From Candidatus Cloacimonadota bacterium (GTDB lineage Bacteria > Cloacimonadota > Cloacimonadia > Cloacimonadales > Cloacimonadaceae): 62,157 nt of DNA. Location: the NCBI GenBank assembly GCA_030154085.1, contig JASKKR010000010.1, positions 1 to 62,157 of the forward strand, given 5' to 3'. A program made the translations under genes and the position numbers. How positions within the stretch are numbered: position 1 is the stretch's first letter; each line of letters starts with the position of its first letter. Of this stretch, positions 9,036 to 16,986 are shown piece after piece. Below the pieces are notes generated by a model. The model saw only the letters and a program-made list of their open reading frames with translations, did not search any database and had not been told where the DNA came from.

Positions 9036-9627
9036 GGATAACTCCAAACAACATACTTTTTTCAGAATCCCATATTCCGAGAATAGGAAATTGTCTATCG
9101 CCGGTTAACTCTGACACAGCATCAGCCAATAGGGCTTCTATCTGTGAGACAGATAGCTGGATAGATGGTTCGATATACAAAGCTGGATTTGTCTCATAAA
9201 CGATGACACCGGTTTTTATCCGCATAGTCTCTGCCATGCTACTAAGAATAAGCAAACGAGATTCATACCACATGGCTAAGTCAAGCTTAGAAATAAAGAC
9301 ACGTTGATTCTCGGAATGGTGTGTAAGATCAAAAACCATGTGATGCTTGATGGGAAGATAGTTTTGCAAATAATCCAGTTCACTCCCCAGCCAAGAGCCA
9401 AGGTCAAAATCTTCATAAAAAAAGAAGGATCTATCCCAAAGCTGTCGGGAGAGATCCTTCAAAGCATCGTCAATCATGATTCCAGCATTATATATCTTTT
9501 GTGCCTCTAAAAGATCTGGATGGTTTTTCCCCAGTTTTTGTGAATAACCCAGAATCAAATTCATATGGTTATTGACATTATGTATCAAACCTTCCAATAT
9601 ATAACGTGCCAGAATGTTATCACTCAT
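9025..9627 (-). CDS. histidine-kinase-like protein with dimerisation/phosphotransfer helix only
   Basis: A 200-residue protein whose N terminus resembles the H-box helix of histidine kinases: EGLIHNVNNHMNLILGYSQKL at residues 12-32, with the candidate phospho-histidine H16 and N20 where kinases usually have H-E-[IF]-N-N. The rest shows none of the ATP-binding N, G1 or G2 boxes of a HATPase domain, and no membrane segment or sensor domain. It precedes and overlaps the NtrC-type regulator, so it is likely a partner of it: a phosphotransfer or phosphatase-type protein, or a decayed kinase with a HATPase too divergent to recognise by eye. It begins 2 bases after the aminotransferase stop. Confidence 0.55.
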   Translation of the reverse strand: MSDNILARYILEGLIHNVNNHMNLILGYSQKLGKNHPDLLEAQKIYNAGIMIDDALKDLSRQLWDRSFFFYEDFDLGSWLGSELDYLQNYLPIKHHMVFDLTHHSENQRVFISKLDLAMWYESRLLILSSMAETMRIKTGVIVYETNPALYIEPSIQLSVSQIEALLADAVSELTGDRQFPILGIWDSEKSMLFGVIHER

Positions 9628-9629
9628 AG

Positions 9630-10826
9630 TTATTTCATTTTCTTGCGGTACACTTTCAAGCCTTCTTTGAAAATCCTCATAGCTTTTTTTAGCTCTTCTT
9701 TATTAAGAATATACGCCAAACGAAGCTCATTGCGGCCTAAACCTGGAGTTGCATAAAAGCCTTCTGCAGGAGCCGCCATGACTGTCTCATTGTCTATTTG
9801 ATACTCAGACAAAAGCCAGATTACAAAGTCTTCTGCATCTACAATAGGCAGCTTTGCAACGATATAAAACGCTCCAGAAGGCTTCTTGCAAATCACATTG
9901 TCAATCGAAGAAATCTCATCGAAGACAAGATCGCGCCTAGATTGATATTCGGACACAATCTCTTCATAATAGCTGTCGGGTAAATAAACACAGGCATTTG
10001 CAGCCAATTGATCAACTGTGGGAGGACAAAGGCGTGCCTGAGCAAACTTGAGGGTCGCCTCCATGACAGCTTTGTTTTTGGAAACTATACAGCCAATCCG
10101 AGCTCCACATGCAGAATAGCGCTTTGATACACTATCGACCATAATGGTTAGCTCTTCATATCCAGGAAGTGAAAGCACACTAGTATGAGTCAATTTGTCA
10201 TAGACAAACTCTCTATATACTTCATCTGAGATCAAGAATATGTTATGCTTTTTGCATAGTTCGGCTATGCGAATGAGATCTTCCCTGCCAAAAACTGCTC
10301 CTGTTGGATTACCAGGATTACAAAGCATTATGGCACGAGTCTTACTATTGATCACTTTCTCAAATTCAGCCACATCTGGTAAAGCAAATCCATTATCCGC
10401 ATAAGTAGTTATGGGACGGATTTTGACAGATGCCATAGTAGCAAAACCATTATAATTCGTATAGAAAGGTTCCGGTACAATAATCTCATCGCCTTCATTT
10501 GCTACTACAAGCATAGCAAAAGTAATCGCTTCACTTCCAGCAGTAGTGATGATGATATCCCTTTTCTCAAGCTCGATATCATGCTTCTTGTAATATTTGA
10601 CCAAGCTTTCTTGATAGATATCCAGACCTTGTGAAGGTCCATATGCTAGCACTTTGTCAGAAAACTCTTGATAGACCTTGATCATCTGTGGGGGGGTGGG
10701 AATATCAGGCTGCCCAATATTAAGATGATACACTTTGATACCTTTTTGTTTGGCATCATTAGCATATGGCATCAGTTTTCTGATCGGCGAAGCTTGAACG
10801 TTTTGAGCTCTTTTAGATAAATTCAT
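9630..10826 (-). CDS. class I/II PLP-dependent aminotransferase (aspartate aminotransferase-like)
   Basis: A fold-type I aminotransferase of 398 residues. The pyridoxal phosphate lysine is K235 in SVSKRYSACGARIG; NPGNPTG at 170-176 with the preceding N170, D201-Y204 and R243 complete the cofactor site; NELRLAYI near the C terminus carries the carboxylate-binding arginine. The N terminus LNIGQPDIPTP is typical of the I-gamma subgroup that includes Bacillus AspB. Exact amino donor is uncertain (aspartate, or branched/aromatic). ATG with AAAGG upstream. First gene of the eight-gene minus-strand run; transaminase and 2-oxoacid:ferredoxin oxidoreductase in one run would fit amino acid fermentation. 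Confidence 0.88.
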   Translation of the reverse strand: MNLSKRAQNVQASPIRKLMPYANDAKQKGIKVYHLNIGQPDIPTPPQMIKVYQEFSDKVLAYGPSQGLDIYQESLVKYYKKHDIELEKRDIIITTAGSEAITFAMLVVANEGDEIIVPEPFYTNYNGFATMASVKIRPITTYADNGFALPDVAEFEKVINSKTRAIMLCNPGNPTGAVFGREDLIRIAELCKKHNIFLISDEVYREFVYDKLTHTSVLSLPGYEELTIMVDSVSKRYSACGARIGCIVSKNKAVMEATLKFAQARLCPPTVDQLAANACVYLPDSYYEEIVSEYQSRRDLVFDEISSIDNVICKKPSGAFYIVAKLPIVDAEDFVIWLLSEYQIDNETVMAAPAEGFYATPGLGRNELRLAYILNKEELKKAMRIFKEGLKVYRKKMK

Positions 10827-11138
10827 TTCCTTTTTCCTTTTAGGATTATTCTTTGTGCCCTTTATTTAGGACATTGAAAAAAAGACAAGGAAAATCTTGC
10901 ACAACTCATTTCTTTCGCGCCTTTCTTGCTACCAATCATGCTATTATAAAATCAAAATATTGATCTGCCTTTTTTATCATGGCTTTGAAAAGAAAGGCAA
11001 AACTTTCGATGTCAAGTTATCAATTTCAGGTTTCATCTGTTAATACCCATCATATCACTTCATTCAGTTTGCACTCAAGCAATGGGGGTCATTTGAAACT
11101 CAGTAAATCAACAAGATCCTTTTTATAGCACATGGAAA
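10827..11138. other. intergenic region upstream of the aminotransferase operon
   Basis: About 310 bases between the tsaD stop and the aminotransferase start. On the minus strand a TTGACA occurs at 11015-11010 and a TATAAT at 10948-10943, but they are not spaced as one promoter, so I do not call one. No open frame or clear hairpin terminator for tsaD is visible. Confidence 0.5.
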
Positions 11139-12149
11139 CTAGAGCAGTCTTGTTCCTTTGATGGAATTTGCATTCACATCGAGCCCAGCGAAAAGCCCAG
11201 CCTTGAATTTTGGGATTGCTGCTGCAGCTACCATCGCTGCGTTGTCCATACAAAGCTTTAAAGATGGGTAATAAACTTGGATATTACTAGCTTTGGCTTT
11301 TTGTACCAAGCCACTTCGAAGTGCATTGTTTGCTGCAACACCTCCTGCTAATAGAATTTTATTGATTTTAAGCTCTTGTGCCTTTCGTATCGATTTGTTT
11401 ATCAGGGGCTTCACGATAGCAGTCTGAATGCTGGCAGCTATATCTTTTTGATGTTTTGCCAATACTTCAGGATCTTGGCTTTTGATATAACTTCGGATAG
11501 CTGTCTTTAGACCACTATAACTAAAATTGAAGTTATCTTTTTGTGGAAGCGGATATGGTAAATCAACAAACTTGTCGTTGCCTCCGACTGATAGTTTGTC
11601 TATAATTGGACCTCCTGGAAAACCAAGGTTCATAAGCTTAGCTGCTTTATCAAAGGTCTCACCAGCTGCATCATCGAGAGTCTTGCCTACAATATCAAAA
11701 TCTGTATCGGTCTTAAAGTGAACAAGCTCGGTGTGACCACCAGAAACTACCAATGCCAAAAAAGGAGGATGTAGGTCAGGATGGTCAATGTAATTTGCAA
11801 AAATATGGCTTAATAAATGGTTAACGGTTATCAGGGGTTTCCCTAGTCCCCACGCAAGGCTTTTGGCAAAGGACAGACCTACTATCAATGACCCAATGAG
11901 TCCAGGATTTATCGATACAGCAACAGCATCAATTTCACCCAGAGAGACATTTGCCTGAGTCAGAGCTAAATCTGACAAACGCATGATATTTTTCATATGT
12001 AAACGGGATGCTAATTCCGGCAAAACACCACCATAATTCACATGCTCTGGTTGTGATGATATGAGATTTGCTAATACCTTATACTCTGTATCTAAAATAG
12101 CGACTGATGTATCATCACAAGAGGATTCAAAGGCAAGAATCAGACTCAT
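11139..12149 (-). CDS. tsaD: tRNA N6-adenosine threonylcarbamoyltransferase TsaD
   Basis: Transfers the threonylcarbamoyl group to A37 of tRNAs that read ANN codons, working with TsaB and TsaE. The family start FESSCDDTSVAIL is intact, with the metal-binding H111 and H115 in NHLLSHIFANY, SGGHTELV at 136-143, and the C-terminal CMDNAAMVAAAA with a conserved Asp. Length 336 is normal. The ATG overlaps the YbbR stop by 4 bases. TsaB and TsaE are not in the window. Confidence 0.97.
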   Translation of the reverse strand: MSLILAFESSCDDTSVAILDTEYKVLANLISSQPEHVNYGGVLPELASRLHMKNIMRLSDLALTQANVSLGEIDAVAVSINPGLIGSLIVGLSFAKSLAWGLGKPLITVNHLLSHIFANYIDHPDLHPPFLALVVSGGHTELVHFKTDTDFDIVGKTLDDAAGETFDKAAKLMNLGFPGGPIIDKLSVGGNDKFVDLPYPLPQKDNFNFSYSGLKTAIRSYIKSQDPEVLAKHQKDIAASIQTAIVKPLINKSIRKAQELKINKILLAGGVAANNALRSGLVQKAKASNIQVYYPSLKLCMDNAAMVAAAAIPKFKAGLFAGLDVNANSIKGTRLL

Positions 12150-13012
12150 TGACGCTTCCTCACCCGATCTGGAGTAACGGCTATAACTTGCACATCCTCT
12201 GGTACAACAATTATGATTGGATACATACCCACTTCGTCGGGATCATCCATGACTGAGACTGTGATATCATCAGCAGTTAGTTGTTCTAATATCGGTGCTG
12301 GCGCTTTCAACCTTACTGCTACTTTTGAAGGAATATAACCTGCTGGAATAGAAATATCAGCAAATACTCTTGTGGCTTCTTGAATACCTGATATACTCAG
12401 AGTCACACTATCTTCTGAGAGAGAGACTTCTTCATCAGGTAGGATTAGTTTTAGCTCTGCTCTTCCCGCGTCAAGAATTTCCTGATCAATAGGTTGCGTG
12501 AGAATCATGCTGATGTTCTGAAGTCTGGACTTTGCTCCAAAGATAGTGACACTCTCGGGCTGGATCCTATAATTCAACTCAGAAAATCTGTTTTGCGTGT
12601 AAAGATCTGCAAAATCTAACCGTATAGGTACGTTCTTTTGGTGATATACATCAGCCTGGATATTGATAAGTTCCGAATCGCTGGGTCCGAGTAAGTTTAC
12701 ATGGATATTTTCCGGTAAATCGATGGTATAATCCTGCAAGGGTAACTGATCTGTGTTGACTGTAATCATACTAGCATCAATAGATACTGTAGGTCTATTA
12801 AGCATCATCCGCAAAATATCCAGCCCCCGTCCCCGGACATTAAAGGAAACTTGCTTAGGGATGTTCTCCAAAGTAATCCCTGCCGGGACATCACGCAAAG
12901 TGAGAGGCAATGATACAACGCTCTTTTGCTCTGCAACGAGAACGGATTGCATCCATAATATGATAGCTAGAAAAAGTGCAAATAGGCGCAAGCCAAGATT
13001 GTCCTTCAGCAT
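12146..13012 (-). CDS. YbbR-domain protein (CdaR-like)
   Basis: One N-terminal membrane helix (about residues 8-28) followed by repeated beta-rich YbbR domains to residue 288, expected outside the cytoplasmic membrane. In Firmicutes the homologue CdaR controls the diadenylate cyclase CdaA, and the two genes usually adjoin; here cdaA is absent and the neighbours are a response regulator and tsaD. It starts on the base after the regulator stop, and its end overlaps tsaD by 4 bases. A role in c-di-AMP control is therefore only an inference from the family. Confidence 0.8.
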   Translation of the reverse strand: MLKDNLGLRLFALFLAIILWMQSVLVAEQKSVVSLPLTLRDVPAGITLENIPKQVSFNVRGRGLDILRMMLNRPTVSIDASMITVNTDQLPLQDYTIDLPENIHVNLLGPSDSELINIQADVYHQKNVPIRLDFADLYTQNRFSELNYRIQPESVTIFGAKSRLQNISMILTQPIDQEILDAGRAELKLILPDEEVSLSEDSVTLSISGIQEATRVFADISIPAGYIPSKVAVRLKAPAPILEQLTADDITVSVMDDPDEVGMYPIIIVVPEDVQVIAVTPDRVRKRQ

Positions 13013-14431
13013 CTATTCTTCTTCCCCATGTGTATTTATGCCCAGTTGTTTTATTTTTTTATACAACGTGGTTCGCTCAATACCGATGTTTCTGGCTGTT
13101 TTTGATACTTGCCACTTGTTACGCCGCAAATAGTATAAAAGGTAATCTTTTTCGTATTCTGCTATGCTTTCTTTTAGATTTCGAATTTGCATATACTTGG
13201 TTAAATCTACTTCGTGTTCTGGCTCAAAACCATTTATCTTTTGCTCAAGATGTTTCATGATGACCGAATTAGTGATTTTCTCTTCATTGAGCATGATCAG
13301 CTTACAGAAATTTCTGAGTTCACGGATATTGCCTGGCCAGTCATAAGATAAAAGTGCATCCTTTAAACTAACAAGATCCAATTGATCATTAATATTGTAT
13401 TTAACAGAGAAGTTAGTCAGGAAGAAACTCATCAGTAAGAGAATATCATCTCCTCTTTCGCGGAGAGGTGGTAATTCAACTATGTTCCCTTCTATACGAT
13501 AAAATAAATCTTTGCGAAATGATTCAGAATTTGCCAAACTGCTAATAGGTGCATTTGTTGAAAAGATTAACCTAGTATTAACTTTCTTCATAGCTCCACC
13601 AGCTGCTTGGATCTCTTTGTTTTCGATAGCCCTCAGAATCTTGGATTGTGATAGTGGTGTCAGATGTGTCACTTCATCCAAAAAAAGAATCCCATTGCTA
13701 CACTCCTCAAAGAAACCCATCTTGTTTCCAGTTGCATGTTGTAAGCTTTCATTATTGTAGCCAAATAGCTCGCTCTCGATTCGCGTTTCGGTCAAAGTTG
13801 AGCAATTTAGGGTATAAAATGGTTTCCCAAAACGATGGGAACTAATGTAGTAATAGTTTGCTGCTATCTCCTTTCCCGTACCTGTCTCTCCGACAAGGAA
13901 AAGGTCTTCATCAACTTCTGCAAGTTTGTGAATCTGCTCCCGTACCTTTTTGATAGCTGGTGATTCGCCTATAAAGGGAAAAGATCTAGTATATTGTTTC
14001 TTGAGATTGATGTATTCAATTTGCAATCCAATGTGTTCTTCTTCTTGTCTTTTTAGCGTGATTGCATTGTCTATATGGAGTAGCAACTGGTTTGTGCTAA
14101 AGCTTCCACCTTTTTCTAAAAAATGGTAGGCTCCCAAAGCTCGGATCTCTTGAACTTGGGCAGTAGTCACTTCTCCAGAGATAACAATCACCTTATAGTT
14201 CAAGTCCATTTTCTCTTTTAGTTGCTTAAGTACCTGTATCCCGTTCAGTTTGCTGCCTACTAAATATACGTCCAACAGGATAACGTCGGGGTTGAATATA
14301 CGAAGTTCCTCAAAGAATATATCAGAATTTGGAGTAACCAAAACTTCATATAGGTATTTATTTAAGACAAGGGCGATCTGGTCTGCCAAAACGACATCAT
14401 CTTCTAAGATTAGAACTTTCCCTTTTTTCAT
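13013..14431 (-). CDS. NtrC-like response regulator lacking the GAFTGA loop
   Basis: Receiver (D11/D12, phospho-acceptor D54, S85, K107), AAA+ domain and Fis-type HTH in the usual NtrC order over 472 residues. Walker A GETGTGKE is at 181-188, Walker B ILFLDEV at 248-254, the arginine-finger segment FRKDLFYRIE and GNIRELRN are kept. The L1 loop that contacts sigma-54, normally GAFTGA, reads YNNESLQHATGNK at about 225-237. Such proteins (like TyrR or Rhodobacter capsulatus NtrC) do not activate sigma-54 polymerase, so this is probably a sigma-70-type regulator or a repressor. The C terminus IERTTLYKKIKQLGI is a normal Fis helix pair. It sits 3 bases after the GH57 gene in the glycogen cluster, which it may control. 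Confidence 0.9.
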   Translation of the reverse strand: MKKGKVLILEDDVVLADQIALVLNKYLYEVLVTPNSDIFFEELRIFNPDVILLDVYLVGSKLNGIQVLKQLKEKMDLNYKVIVISGEVTTAQVQEIRALGAYHFLEKGGSFSTNQLLLHIDNAITLKRQEEEHIGLQIEYINLKKQYTRSFPFIGESPAIKKVREQIHKLAEVDEDLFLVGETGTGKEIAANYYYISSHRFGKPFYTLNCSTLTETRIESELFGYNNESLQHATGNKMGFFEECSNGILFLDEVTHLTPLSQSKILRAIENKEIQAAGGAMKKVNTRLIFSTNAPISSLANSESFRKDLFYRIEGNIVELPPLRERGDDILLLMSFFLTNFSVKYNINDQLDLVSLKDALLSYDWPGNIRELRNFCKLIMLNEEKITNSVIMKHLEQKINGFEPEHEVDLTKYMQIRNLKESIAEYEKDYLLYYLRRNKWQVSKTARNIGIERTTLYKKIKQLGINTHGEEE

Positions 14432-14434
14432 GGT

Positions 14435-15634
14435 TTACCTCATTAATCTTTCATCCAGTTCGGCTAAAGCATTAATGTAATATATATAAGCCTGATCTGG
14501 AGAATCATAGGGAGAAAAATATTTGTGAACATCTCCATCTTGGAAGTATTTGGAACACATGTAGTAAAAATGATCCGACGTGCTCAGCAGTCGAGCAATC
14601 CGGAGAAGTTGCTCATCGCCTTTACTCTTTATCTTGGGCAATAGTTCATAGAGAGTTTCGATTGCGTTCTTTTGCATATCGTTTTCTAACCAAGCTGAAA
14701 GATCTCTCTGTTCATCTGCCCATGAAACTGGTTCTGGAAAAGATAGGGATTCCTGTTGATAATTAGCCAATTCTGCCACTTGATTCGGAGTAGCAAATCC
14801 CAAATGAGAGCGCTTGAGGACTTCAGCAGGGAAATGGCGCATGAAGTCAAAGATACCGCTAGATGCCCATTGATGTTCTCCAAATGTTTCATAGTCCATG
14901 AAAAGGTTTAAGAACTGATTCCGACCCATTTTTTCTCCCAGAGTTAATTTATCTATCCAGTTAACGAATTTTTCCACTGTGAGAGGATACTCAGGCCAAT
15001 CTCTATTAGAGAATCTAAATGCGATGTCATCAGCTAATTGATAGTATTTCAGCAACAGATTGATCCGTTTATTATAATTTTTGTAGGCATACAAGGGTGA
15101 TCGCCACTGGAGAATTCTGTCTACCCCTTCTGTGATGATAGTATTAAATCCTTCAATCTCATATACAATATCAGATAGGCTGTCTTGATAGATCAATTCC
15201 GTATTGCGAAATGTCTGTGTGAAATAGGAAAATTCCTTTTGCATAAGCTCGCGATGCAGATTTACTTGGTCTAGAAACTCATCTCTGTCATATAAATATG
15301 CCAATGAATGATAATAAGTCTCTCCAAGCAGCTCCACATGCCCTGTATCTACAAGCTCCTTAAAGGAGTCCAAGGTCTCAGGAGTATATTGTTTAAATTG
15401 CTCAATTGCAGTACCAGTAATGGAAAATGCTACTTTAAATCTTCCATCATAAGCTTTGATTAGTTCAAGTAAAAGCTTATTGGTAGGTAAATAGCAGTTC
15501 TTGGCTACTTTGAGCATGATATCTTTATTCAATTTATCGTCAAACAAGGGAGAGTTTTTACCAATATCCAGTACATTAAAGTGATTCAATCGATATGGTT
15601 GATGCACTTGAAAATAGAAAACTATGTTTAGCAT
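14435..15634 (-). CDS. GH57 family glycoside hydrolase (alpha-amylase-like)
   Basis: A 399-residue glycoside hydrolase family 57 protein. The N-terminal HQPYR motif is at 11-15. HVELLGETYYHSLAYL at 99-114 and MDYETFGEHQW at 246-256 correspond to conserved regions holding an essential acidic residue (E101 or E105) and the candidate acid/base D247. This matches the shorter GH57 type resembling archaeal alpha-amylases rather than the longer branching enzyme. No signal peptide, so it acts in the cytoplasm, probably on glycogen or maltodextrins together with the GT4 and debranching enzyme upstream. Eleven bases separate it from the GT4 gene. Confidence 0.88.
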   Translation of the reverse strand: MLNIVFYFQVHQPYRLNHFNVLDIGKNSPLFDDKLNKDIMLKVAKNCYLPTNKLLLELIKAYDGRFKVAFSITGTAIEQFKQYTPETLDSFKELVDTGHVELLGETYYHSLAYLYDRDEFLDQVNLHRELMQKEFSYFTQTFRNTELIYQDSLSDIVYEIEGFNTIITEGVDRILQWRSPLYAYKNYNKRINLLLKYYQLADDIAFRFSNRDWPEYPLTVEKFVNWIDKLTLGEKMGRNQFLNLFMDYETFGEHQWASSGIFDFMRHFPAEVLKRSHLGFATPNQVAELANYQQESLSFPEPVSWADEQRDLSAWLENDMQKNAIETLYELLPKIKSKGDEQLLRIARLLSTSDHFYYMCSKYFQDGDVHKYFSPYDSPDQAYIYYINALAELDERLMR

Positions 15635-15645
15635 TTTATTACCTT

Positions 15646-16986
15646 TTAATCTTGGTTTCGACTATATTCGGTTAGAGTTTCGTTGTATATATCACGAATT
15701 TTGACAGCCGCATCGTTCCATTGAATTTTATTCACTTCATGCATGCCATCTATACCCATCTTGACACATTTATCTGGATTTGAAATGAGATGTTTAATTG
15801 TCTCCACCCAGAGATCTGTATCCCAAAAATCAATTTTGAAAGCGTGATTTACTATTTCAGCAACACCGGATTGTTTGGAGATAATCGAAGTAATTCCAAA
15901 AGACATGGCTTCTAATGGACTAATCCCAAATGGCTCAGATACCGAAGGCAATACATAGATGTCCGCTGCCCGCAGAATCCTTTCAACCTGTTTACGGTTT
16001 AAAAAGCCAGTAAACAAAAACCGGTGTCTCAATTTAAGACTAGCTGAGCGCCGCAGCAGTTTTCTCCCCATATCGCCAGTCCCAGCCATTATAAAGCGAG
16101 CTTCTGGATGAGACTGAAGCACCTTATGCGCTATATCCATAAAATAATCTGGTCCCTTCTGTAGAGTTATCCTGCCTAAAAATAGAATAACCGGTCCCTT
16201 AAAGATACGTTCTTTATCGCGAACTGCATCATCAGGGATAGAAAAGGCATTGTGCACTATTCGTATCTTGCCGGAGTCAATTCGATATCTACTCATAATC
16301 ATCTGAGCTGTATATTGTGATACTGCGATAACTTTATCTGCAAAACGCATTCCAGAATGTTCAATCTTATGCACTCGCTCATCTCCAGGACCACCGGCTC
16401 TATCAAATTCAGTAGCATGAACATGAGCAACTAAAGGCTTCCCACTTATCCTCCGAGCGAGCATACCGGCAGGATAGGTCAACCAATCATGGACATGAAT
16501 CAGATCATAGTCCAAGACACGAGCAAATTTATCAGCTCGCATGGTGAATTCTTGAACCTTACGGATCAGATCTTCTTCGCCAACAAGATTATCTGTCATC
16601 TGCCGAAACAGTTCTTGCTCATGATATGATATAGATTCAGAAGTCCAATATTCCTTTGTAACACTTTCTGCAAATCTTTGGATTTCAGATAGTTGAAAAT
16701 ATGATTCCGGATATTCCGAAATTCCGATATACTCAAGTCTTTCTTTAAGGCTCGCGAACTTCTGTACAGAGTAGAGCATCTGTTTGCTTTGTTCAAAAAA
16801 CACTGCGGGCAAAGTATCTACATCACTAGGTTGGCGTAAGGGGAAATAGACAATTTCTCGTGTGGGTAGAACCAAGTCTACTTCGACCCCCAAACTCAAA
16901 AGTGCTTTCACCATCCCGTAGCATGCCATACCCAAACCACCGGATATTAATGGAGGAAATTCCCAAGTAAACATTAATACTTTCAT
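15646..16986 (-). CDS. GT4 family glycosyltransferase, glycogen synthase-like
   Basis: A GT-B fold glycosyltransferase of 446 residues. The start MFTWEFPPLISGGLG is the signature seen in starch/glycogen synthase-like GT4 enzymes. The nucleotide-sugar site shows GRITLQKGPD at 271-280 and the E-x7-E motif EPFGISPLE at 351-359. Set between GH57 and glycogen debranching genes, it most probably elongates alpha-1,4-glucan from a nucleotide-glucose donor; trehalose or sucrose synthesis is a less likely alternative. Its ATG overlaps the debranching enzyme stop by 4 bases. No glgC or branching enzyme is in the window. Confidence 0.85.
   Translation of the reverse strand: MKVLMFTWEFPPLISGGLGMACYGMVKALLSLGVEVDLVLPTREIVYFPLRQPSDVDTLPAVFFEQSKQMLYSVQKFASLKERLEYIGISEYPESYFQLSEIQRFAESVTKEYWTSESISYHEQELFRQMTDNLVGEEDLIRKVQEFTMRADKFARVLDYDLIHVHDWLTYPAGMLARRISGKPLVAHVHATEFDRAGGPGDERVHKIEHSGMRFADKVIAVSQYTAQMIMSRYRIDSGKIRIVHNAFSIPDDAVRDKERIFKGPVILFLGRITLQKGPDYFMDIAHKVLQSHPEARFIMAGTGDMGRKLLRRSASLKLRHRFLFTGFLNRKQVERILRAADIYVLPSVSEPFGISPLEAMSFGITSIISKQSGVAEIVNHAFKIDFWDTDLWVETIKHLISNPDKCVKMGIDGMHEVNKIQWNDAAVKIRDIYNETLTEYSRNQD

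Noticed and set aside
7620-9047. TTG start at 9047 for the sigma-54-type regulator
   Set aside because: The GGAG ribosome site lies within the extra codons and is correctly spaced for ATG 9035.
10910-11020. TTGACA and TATAAT on the minus strand ahead of the aminotransferase gene
   Set aside because: The two boxes are about 60 bases apart and do not form one promoter; promoter consensus for this lineage is unknown to me.
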